From contig BSYO01000010.1 in assembly GCA_033239525.1 (NCBI GenBank), forward strand, positions 10,009,379 to 10,073,378: a DNA stretch of 64,000 bases. The letters are read 5' to 3'. The position numbers were made by a program, and so were the translations under genes. The DNA comes from Nepenthes gracilis. Taxonomy: Eukaryota > Streptophyta > Magnoliopsida > Caryophyllales > Nepenthaceae. Positions 56,265-64,000 of this stretch are shown here, piece by piece. The notes below the pieces were generated by a model, which saw only the letters and a program-made list of their open reading frames with translations, was not told the DNA's origin and did not search any database. Position 1 is the stretch's first letter. Each line of letters starts with the position of its first letter.

Positions 56265-56400
56265 TTTTTCTTGATAAGTAATTAATTGTATTAAATTAAA
56301 GAAAAATTGTACAAAAATTATGTTTGTTACCAAGTGTTTTGCCGACTTGGAAAACGAAACATAGAAATAAGGGGAACCCTTAAGCCCATTACAAAAGTCA
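56265..56400 (-). repeat. LINE-family 3' tail, subtype B (L-B)
   Basis: TTTTTCTTGATAAGTAATT at the end, arms ATGTTTGTTACCAAGT and ACTTGGAAAACGAAACAT, then GGGGAACCC (GGGTTCCCC in sense). Confidence 0.75.
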
Positions 56401-56439
56401 TTAAGAAAAGATTACAATAATAACCGATTACTATAAAGG

Positions 56440-57960
56440 AAAAAACCCATCCGGACCATGCAGCCAATCCACTCCATCCTTGGAGCCAAGTAAGCACTCC
56501 GGCAATGAGACAATCGCACTCCAGGAGTACGAAGAGAAGCGCTCCGTCCAAATAGAGGAATAACATTCCGGCTAATCCACTCCGTCCAAGGAGACTCCGG
56601 ATAAAGGGGGCACATGCACTACTGGAAGCACGAGCCAACAAACACTCCGTCCATAGTGATATATCACTCCGTCCAAGGAGACAAAGAGAGCATTATGGGA
56701 AGGGACAAAAGCCCTTCGGAAACATTAACAAAGAGGCTCCGTCCTAAAAGATAAAACAAACCAGCCACCTCACTAAATTTATTTATAATTTTTTTTAGGA
56801 GAAAAAGAGCACCGGAGTTTTCTGCCAAGTCACTCCGCCGTAGGAGACAAGAAAGCACTCCGGATAAATACACTCCGGAAGCATGAAACCAAGGAACTCT
56901 GCCAAATAGGGAAAATTCACTCCGGCTAAGCCACTCCGTCTAATGAGAGGAAACACATGCACTCCGGAATGACGCGCAAAAGCACTCCGACCAAATTGTG
57001 ATAAGCACTCCATCCAAAGTGAAAAAAACACTCCGGGCAATAAACACATGCTTTTTTTTTTTTTTGAGGAAAAAAAGAACGCCAGATTTTTCATCCAAGT
57101 CACTCCGCCGTAGGAGACAAGAAAGCACTCTGGATAAAGACACCCGAAAGCATGAAACCAAGGAACTCCGCCAAATAGGGGAAATTCACTCCGGCTAAGC
57201 CAATCCGTCCAATGAGAGGAAACACATGCACTCCGGAATGCCGTGCAAAATCACTCCGACCAAAATGTGATAAGCACTCCATCCAAAGTGAAAAAAACAC
57301 TCCGGGCAATAAACACACGCTTTTTTTTTTGGATAAGGACACCAGAAAGGGAACAAGGCCACTCCATCCAGTTTTTTTTTTTTGAAAAACCGCAAAATCA
57401 CCAAAAGAGAAAGGCACTCCGTCCTCAACCCGGCAACAGTCGCACGAGCAACCCAACAAAATGTGGCAATCCCAAATCAGCTCAGGTCACAACACAACAA
57501 AGCCACTCCATCCTAAGTGAGAGAGCACTCCGTCCAATAGAGGCCAAAGAGGCACTCCGGAAGGCTGCACCCATTCACTCCGTCCGAGAAGAACATGATG
57601 TATTTCGGCCTTTTAGAAAAGGAAAAGCACTCCGACCTTCAATGAAAGCTCCGTCCTTATAGAGCTCCGGATACGATGAGATGAAAAGTCACTCCGTCAA
57701 TAAAGGCAAAGGTACTCTAGCCTTCAGGGACATGATTTTTTTTTTTGGAAAGGGCACCGGAAAAGGGAACAGGCCACTCTGTCCTTTAAAAGGATGAGAG
57801 GGCACTCCAGACAAAAAGCTCCGGATAAAAGAAACAGAGCCACTCCGTCGAGGGATAACAGAGTACTCCGTCCAATAAAACGCTCCGCCAGCAAAATCGC
57901 ATAAGGTTTTTTTTTTTAACGCAAAGACTCCATCAAAGGAAGGCACACCGGCCTCAGCAC
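56440..57960 (-). repeat. CGGAGTG array in the L-B 3' UTR
   Basis: CACTCCG words on the plus strand about every 20-30 bases, with several T runs of 10-15 (56788, 57050, 57321, 57371, 57730, 57906). The sense of the LINE is CGGAGTG. Confidence 0.92.
56795..57334 (-). repeat. 270-bp tandem duplication within the array
   Basis: CAAGTCACTCCGCCGTAGG occurs at 56826 and 57096, and the sequence on both sides stays parallel for about 270 bases, with scattered changes, down to GGGCAATAAACACA. Confidence 0.85.
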
Positions 57961-58014
57961 AGCTTCAGCCGCTCAAAGAACTAAAATAAGACACACCAGC
58001 ACACCCTCCAAATG

Positions 58015-61000
58015 TCAACTGGAAATCCAGTCATCCGAATGCAAGTTTGAGCTACGAATATTCCACCTTTCCAAAATCTGCCTATCCTGCACAGTAACGG
58101 CACTATGAGATGCCTCAATCTTCCCCTGGACTGCCGCAAAAATCTGGGTAACCATTTGGGTTACGTTAAGATTTCTCAAATCTTTAAACATACGATGATT
58201 CCTCTCTTTCCAGATAAAATAGACAGAAGCAGCAAGGGTGAGGAGAAATGAGTATGCTTTGACATTTTTGCCCTTCCATCGTTTAGCTGCCCACAAGATG
58301 TTTGAATTCCAATTAGGGTGGGGCCACCTACACCCCGCTTTGTGGCGTATTTGTCACCAGACAGACGAGGAAAAAGGGCAATTAAAGAAAAGGTGATCAT
58401 GACATTCCCTTCCGGTGGAACAGAGTATACATAACGTAGGAATGTGAAGGTAATTGCCAATCCTATTGAGAGTGCTAAGCCTCTAGCGGATCGCCAGCCA
58501 GAGAATAAATGTGTGGGCCGGGATTGACATGGGGCCCCAGACAAGGCTGAACCACTCCACCACACCTTTCGGATCTCAGAAAAGCCCATAGGCAGATTTT
58601 GATGAGAAGATCCCCACTGGGTGGGCGGCAGTCAAACTACCACATCATCAAGGAAATGGATCAGGGAGATATGAAGGCATGTTATTTAATATCCTACCTA
58701 CCTCCAAAGCAAAAGGGTTAGACCAATTCCATTCTCCATTTCTGATGATTTCCTTGACCTTAGCATCCAAAGGCAATTCTGTGATACATCTAATTCTCTC
58801 ATTAAATCTTTCATGAAGCGGACCTAGAGGGTGCCAAGAATCAAGCCAGAGGAAGGTGTCACTTCCGTTACCAATATGATGCCGGATTTTACTGCGAAGG
58901 GTAACACGGAGCTTCATTAGCTTTTTCCAGCTCCACGGGGTAGAATCTGGAACTTTGATGGTCCAAATGCAGCGGTCTTTGACAAAATGGAGTTCGGGTC
59001 CTTAGTGATAATCCTCCAGAAATGACGGGCCAACAAAGCTTTATTAGACGCGCTCAAGTTTTTTATTCCTAAGCTGCCTTCCCCTTTAGGGGGGCACACA
59101 TCAACCCAGGCAACCTTTGCGGAAGAGAGACCAACAGAGAATCCGTGCCACAGAAAAGAGTGAATGGATTTTTCAATGCGCTTCAAGATGGCTTTTGGAA
59201 GGATGAACAGGGAGGCCCAATAGTGATGGATTGTGGAAAGAAAGGAGGAAATAATTGAAGCCTACCCGCAAAGGAGAGCCATCGATTTTTCCAAGAAGAA
59301 ATTCGTTGATCGACTCTATCAAGGAGTGGTTTGTAGTCAGAGGCTGATAGTTTTGTGGTTATGAGGGGGACTCCGAGATGTTTGACAGGGAGATTACCCA
59401 ATCTGAACCCGAGAATGTTAAGAATGCCCCTCCTAGTGGTCTCGCTTGTAGAACACCAAAAGACCGCACTCTTATCCGGGTTAGGAGTAAGCCCAGATAG
59501 AGAACTAAACATTTTAAGACTCTCGTGTAGTGCCTGGATGGAATTACAATCAACTTTAGAAAAAAGGAGAATGTCATCTGCAAATCCGAGCATCACGGTT
59601 CTTATATCCGCACATTTCCAGTGGAACTGGAAATCCGGATTAGTCTGAGTCATTCTTTCAAGAATGCCATTAAGGACTTCCATCCCTAAGACGAAAAGAT
59701 AGGGTGAGAGAGGGTCCCCCTGTCTTAGTCCTTTGGCACCGCGGAAAAAATCCACCGACTCACCGTTGAGGCTTTTAGAAAAAGATGTTGTGGTAATACA
59801 TTGACTAATCCATTTGATCATAAGAGGGGGGAAATTCATTAGCTCAAGAACCGCTAAGATGAAATCCCAATGAATGGAGTCATAAGCCTTCATCAAATCC
59901 ACTTTTAGTGCACAACGGGGGACCCCCTTATTCAGGTGGTATTTATGAAGAAGTTCCTATGCAAGAAGAATGTTATCTCCAATGCTCCTGCCAGGAACAA
60001 AGGCCATTTGCCCCTTTGCTACCAGGAAGGGAAGAGAGGGTTTAATGCGGTTGACAATGACCTTGGAGATAATCTTATATAGAACATTGCAGCAGGCGAT
60101 GGGAAGATAATTAGTGACCTTCGAAGGGGATTTGATCTTTGGGATTAAACATAACAAGGTCGCGTTGATTTGTTTTAACAACTTCCCATGCTGAAAGAAG
60201 TGATGGATAGCTTCTATTATGGAGGGGCCAATTACATTCGAGGAATCTTTGAAAAATCTGGCAGAGAATCTGTCTGGCCCTGGAGCTTTGTTATCATCAA
60301 TGGAGAAGAGCGCCTGCCGGATCTCTTCATCAGTAATGGACCTACAGAGCTCCTGACGAATGCCATCAGGGACGGAGTGAAGAATGAATGGATGGAGTCG
60401 CTCCTTTGGGAACGGCTCACTTCGGCCGAAGCCCAAGAGATGTGAGAAGTGATTGATGAGTATCTGCTGAACTTCCTCCAAGCTACTCGTAGTCGTTCCA
60501 TCTCCTTTGGATAGGGAGAGAATCCGATTTTTATTGCGATTGGTAGTGATTGATTGGAAAAAGTATTTCGTGCATTGATCACCGTTCCTGATCCAACGGA
60601 TTTTTGACTTCTGTTGAAGGAGGTCAAGCTCAAGTCTCAACGCTCTATGATAATCAGCAAGAAGGGTATCCTCTACATGAACCCCGAGCTGAGGGACATT
60701 GGACGGGCCATTCTTCTGGAAGTCCTCAAGGGCCCGTTGTGTGCAAGAGACACCTTCAGAGACATTTCCCATCTTACGATTAATCCATTTTAGCCTTTCT
60801 TTTAAGAGCCTCAGCTTAGAAACAACTCAGAACATGGGGACCCCTTGGATAAAGTTAGCCCAACATTGTTGAACGACGGAGGAGAAGCGAGGATGCTGGG
60901 TGAGGAAATTGTTGAACCGAAAGCAGCCCGCTTTTTTGGGCCTCGAAGAAATGGGGTTCAGCAAACAGGGAGAGTTATCCGAAAGGCGAGGCGGGGGGAA

Positions 61001-61320
61001 AGAGGCAATGTAGTGGAGCTCCGCCAGCCATGGACCATTTACAACAACTCTATCAAGCTTGCGGAAGATGCTTGATCCAGGATCACGGCCATCATTCCAG
61101 GTGAAGAAAGCACCATCAAAGCACAGGTCATGGAGGTCACAATCGATGAGGCAATTGTCAAGGTCCTTAGCACTGTTGCCGTGCCAGCAACCTCCTAGGT
61201 TCTCGGAAGGAGCTCTAATAGCATTAAAGTCGCCCAACACAGTCCAAGGGTCACTAGATGAGCGGTGATGGATGGCGCGCAGGTTATCCCAGAGTGTTCT
61301 CCGAGAAATCAGATGAGATG
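58015..61320 (-). pseudogene. L-B ORF2: partial endonuclease, RT and zf-RVT, broken
   Basis: From the 5' side: the endonuclease end (LGDFNAI near 61235 and a SDNSP in place of SDHSP near 60975, a missing His in the catalytic motif), RT fingers (LIPKIKSP), MDLMKAYDS, GLRQGDPLSPYLF, an intact GFADDILLFSK box (near 59575), thumb and the C-terminal zinc region (WKERNHRMF). TAG at about 59955 fits CAG-to-TAG. Frames change near 59185, 58917 and 58600-58300. It differs from L-A and L-C throughout, so it is a separate subfamily. Confidence 0.9.
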
Positions 61321-61422
61321 TCGTCTAGGAGTTGATCCTTTAGAGAGAGAATCTCTCTCCTCTCTCTTCGATTTCAAATTCGAACTCCTTCCTATTGCCC
61401 GTTCGGCTCTGGCGGCGTCGCC

Positions 61423-61438
61423 GCCGGCCATGGCCGGC
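61423..61438 (+). promoter_or_regulatory. Palindromic ORF1 start context
   Basis: GCCGGCCATGGCCGGC is a perfect 16-bp palindrome with the ORF1 ATG in its centre. The same or decayed forms occur at 1993, 14113 (minus), 34176, 38528 and 43207. Confidence 0.8.
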
Positions 61439-63838
61439 CTCTTGGGGGATCCCCTTGTCCCGTTCTTGGACCCCGCTCTCTCCGGTTTTCCGGTTCCTTC
61501 TCCCTCTATTCTGCCAACGACGGAGATGTATGGCCCGAATGACTTTCCGCCTCTACCCGATAAATCTTTGGCCTCCCCAAATGGCCCTGATGCCGGATTC
61601 CTGTCCCAGGTAGTGGCCTTGGAAGCCGGTAACTGTATCCCATCGACGCCGATTTTCCCATCCCACCCCGTTTCTGAAGGTTCTGGTGCTCTCTGCTGTG
61701 GCCCGACGCATTTGCCTGCAAAGTCTGCTGAGGCCAAGGTACCCTCTAAAACTGATCATGCTTTTGGCTCGTCTTTAAAACCAGAAAATGTCCATGTTTC
61801 CGCAAAATCATGGGCTCAAGTCGCCGAGGTCAAGGGTCTCCGCTCTTTTGCCTCTCTTAAGTTTTTTCCCCCCAATTTTGAATCTGACTTCGACAGCCCA
61901 ATCTCACCTCCTGCTGAGGTTGTGCAGCAGTGCTCCAAATTTTGGGGTTCCACTTTGGTGGGTTTCTTCCCTGGAAAACCTCCCCACTTTTCGGCGGTCA
62001 ATGGCATCATCCGAAGAATTTGGGCAAGATATGGGATACGTCACGTTGCTGTTAATGGAAATGGAATTTATTTTTTCAATTTGACTCGAATCTCATCCGG
62101 AGGAATGCTTGACTAGAGGTCCCTGGCCTTTTAAAAAGACGCCTTTGTCTTCCTCAAGAGATGGTCACGGGCTTGAGCTGGACCCCGAATCTCTCATGTC
62201 GGTCCCCGAGTGGATTTATTGTCTAATGTGCCAATTGAGTTCTGGACTCCAATGGGTTTAAGCTGGATTGCTAGTAGGATTGGTAAACCAATCTTGTGTG
62301 ATCCACATACTGCCTCTATGCATCGGGTGCATGTGGCCAGAGTTTGTGTTGAGTTGAAGAAGGGTGACCCTCGACCAGCAAAAATTAGGCTTCTGTCGGT
62401 TGCTGCTGCTCCTTCCAGGGTGGTTGAGGTTGATATTGCTTATCACTCTAAGCCGGATTTTAACAGGTTTCCAAGCAGATTGAAGAGTCCTACAACTATG
62501 CCTAAGGCCCCGGTTCCTGTTGCTGCTGGGGCTGGAGCACTACCCATCAAACCCCCCTCTGTTCAGGATTTGTCTACGGAAGTTGTTGAACCTGCATTTC
62601 CTACTGCGGGGCCAGGTAGAGAGGTTGAATCCTCTTACGCTCGTGGTATGGAAGATATGGTTCCAGCAGACTTGTTGTTCTCGCCATTGATGAAGGCTCG
62701 ACACGGGCTAGTATCTTCGCCGCCTTCCCATTCCATCGATTTTGCTCGGCCCGCCGCCGCCTTTGCCGAGTGCTCCCTGCCGGGCCTCGCGATCTTGTTC
62801 AGATTGCACGGGCCTCTAGCCGAGGCTCTTCCTATTAGGAATTGTGGTTCGATTCTCGATGCAAATGGACCTTACTATGGAGGCTTGTGATGATTCGCCT
62901 TCTAATCTGGTTGTCCCACCGATCACCAATCGTCGGATGTGGCTGCCCATTTGTGAACGATTCTGCTGGCCCTTCCTTGGCCGCTTGCAATCTTGGATGG
63001 GCAGAGTCCAGAGCTTGTTCATGATGTAGTGATCATGGGGAGAGCTGTGAGGAGGCTTCACTGTGAGTTGTGACCCCTCCTCGATGGCCGATGTCCACCA
63101 AATGGTGGGTGCCGTTGATTTGGTGTTGTCACAAAACTCCCGCTGTTTCGGCCCCAGCCTCTGGGTTTTCGTATGGGTTAGGTGTGGAAGGGGCAGTCGC
63201 TATTTTGGGACCCAAAGTGGGACTTGCTGTTAATGTCGGGGTTTCATATGAACCTACTGACTCTTGCTCTTTGAATCCAGATAGGTCTCTAGTTGGGGTT
63301 CCAGCTATTTATATGCATGATTCTTCTAGGGGGGCTCATCAGCCCTCCTTGTCCACTCCCTCCTCGTCCTCTTCCGAACAGGAGCATTGTAACCTGGAGT
63401 CCATTAACCAGGTTGAAGGGCTTCCTGCAAGAGATTTGGCTCTTGTGAATTGCCTAATTCCCGGGTTGATGATTCTACTCCGAGTCTATTGCGGAGATCG
63501 TCAGAATACACCTGTGCTGCTTCTTCTCTAAAAACGCCCTAAAGGATCCATCTCGTAGATGGTCCGGTGGATCTAGCCGAGCTTGCTAATCGATCTATTC
63601 AGACCCGCCCCGTTCTTGGATGCTTGGATGTGACTTGAGCCTTTAGCGGCTGTTACCATGGAATCTGGTAGTGGATTTGGTCCTGCTAAGTCCTTTGTGA
63701 ATCCTATTGCTAGTTGATCGCCAACATTATGAGGATGAGCTTTTTGCTAGGCAGGCTATAAATGGGTGGGAACGAGTGGTTGCTGAACGCCGACGGCGTA
63801 AATCTGCTTCTAAGAAAGCCCGGCGACCTCATTCCTGA
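61430..63838 (+). pseudogene. N12 ORF1, broken
   Basis: ATG 61430 begins MAGLLGDPLV. A Ser/Pro-rich N-terminus is open to 62113. The DUF4283 domain spans about 61860-62360 (LKFFPP, GSTLVGFF, IRRIWARYG, TPMGLSWIASRIGKP), with frame slips between about 62080 and 62200. No zinc knuckle follows. The C-terminal half is broken in several frames but closes with ELFARQAINGW and a basic RRRRKSASKKARR tail, stop at 63836-63838. This end matches N6. Confidence 0.85.
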
Positions 63839-64000
63839 TAAATGCTGCAGCAGGTGCTGAACCTATTGTTTATCTTTTTGGGATTGTGCTTGCCGGGTCG
63901 GTTTATGTAGCTGCTCCCTCTAAACTGCTCCCTCTTGGGTGGCTTTCGTCTTTGGGCGATTGGTTTTAATGCCCCATCCGCTTGTGGATTTTGCGGACTT
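63839..64000 (+). other. N12 3' region, start
   Basis: TG-rich non-coding sequence like the N6 region after 46655. No endonuclease start is seen within the 160 bases available. Confidence 0.55.

Larger units (their letters stand above)
56265..61320 (-). mobile_element. L-B: 5'-truncated LINE with CGGAGTG-array 3' UTR
   Basis: On the minus strand it has ORF2 (61320 to 58015), a 1.75-kb 3' UTR made largely of CGGAGTG units, and a subtype-B tail ending at 56265 inside the tail of N6. It is truncated within the endonuclease near 61320, where N12 starts in the opposite direction. The TSD was not found; the left target would be CCAAATTTAC. Confidence 0.82.
61333..64000 (+). mobile_element. N12: ORF1-only type LINE, runs off the window
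   Basis: It has the 5' hairpin TAGAGAGAGA / TCTCTCTC (61333-61360), AAATTCGAA, the GCCGGCCATGGCCGGC start, and a full-length ORF1 to 63838. The sequence after the ORF1 stop is TG-rich, not an endonuclease ORF, as in N6. It lies head to head with the truncated end of L-B. The 3' end is outside the window. Confidence 0.8.

Noticed and set aside
61265..61430. Upstream start of the N12 ORF1 frame at 61265
   Set aside because: The part before 61430 crosses the LINE junction and the 5' UTR. The ATG at 61430 is shared with N1 and N7 (MAGxL).
1..64000. tRNA genes or tRNA-derived SINEs
   Set aside because: I saw no cloverleaf and no A-box/B-box pair with proper spacing. The short elements carry LINE 5' and 3' ends instead.

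Overview
This window is repeat-only plant nuclear DNA. I recognise no host protein gene, tRNA, rRNA or CRISPR array. The clues are plant L1-clade LINEs (ORF1 with a DUF4283-type domain; ORF2 with endonuclease, reverse transcriptase and a zf-RVT zinc motif) and Ty3/gypsy elements with long LTRs and a 5-bp target duplication. The host is probably a flowering plant; I cannot name the genus. All coding regions are decayed by in-frame stops and frameshifts, so every one is called a pseudogene.

The sequence is a nest of insertions, most of which can be ordered because their target-site duplications (TSDs) survive. Block 1 (1-23166): an AT-rich, probably gypsy-derived background holds ORF1-only LINE N1 (1873-21714). 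N1 holds minus-strand N2 (3753-14467), which holds the 8.15-kb LINE L-A (4859-13010); it also holds tail copy N14 (14640-14868), N3 (15573-18594) and N4 (19617-21491). Block 2 (23167-34120): a gypsy LTR holds a short copy N13 and the truncated LINE L-D (25055-32220). L-D holds LINE L-C (25929-32005), which holds N5 (27188-28794). A scrap of gypsy integrase and a second LTR follow. Block 3 (34120-56264): ORF1-only LINE N6 holds a 2.63-kb solo LTR (35375-38004), ORF1-only LINE N7 (38430-46223, itself holding N8, N9 and N10) and N11 (46960-55573). N11 holds the gypsy element G1 (47422-53816). Block 4 (56265-64000): the minus-strand truncated LINE L-B meets the start of another ORF1-only LINE, N12, which runs off the window.

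The LINE-type elements are linked by their ends. The 5' end has a CTAGAGAGAG-type hairpin and an ORF1 start codon set in a GC palindrome. The 3' end has a GGGGTATGCCC hairpin, then a second hairpin whose basal stem changes in a compensatory way between copies, then ACTTACTTACC and an A tail. Elements without ORF2 therefore look like parasites using the ORF2 machinery of L-A-like LINEs.

The most unusual signals are two micro-insertions (15 and 16 bp) made only of the last eight LINE bases, TACTTACC, plus an A-rich tail. Each is flanked by a perfect 15-16 bp TSD. One lies in a LINE repeat array and one in the gypsy integrase. They look like target-primed reverse transcription that stopped after eight templated bases. 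A second signal is a degenerate ACTCCG/CGGAGT array found in LINE 3' regions and, in the opposite sense, in gypsy LTRs. All boundaries were read by eye; no alignment or database search was run.
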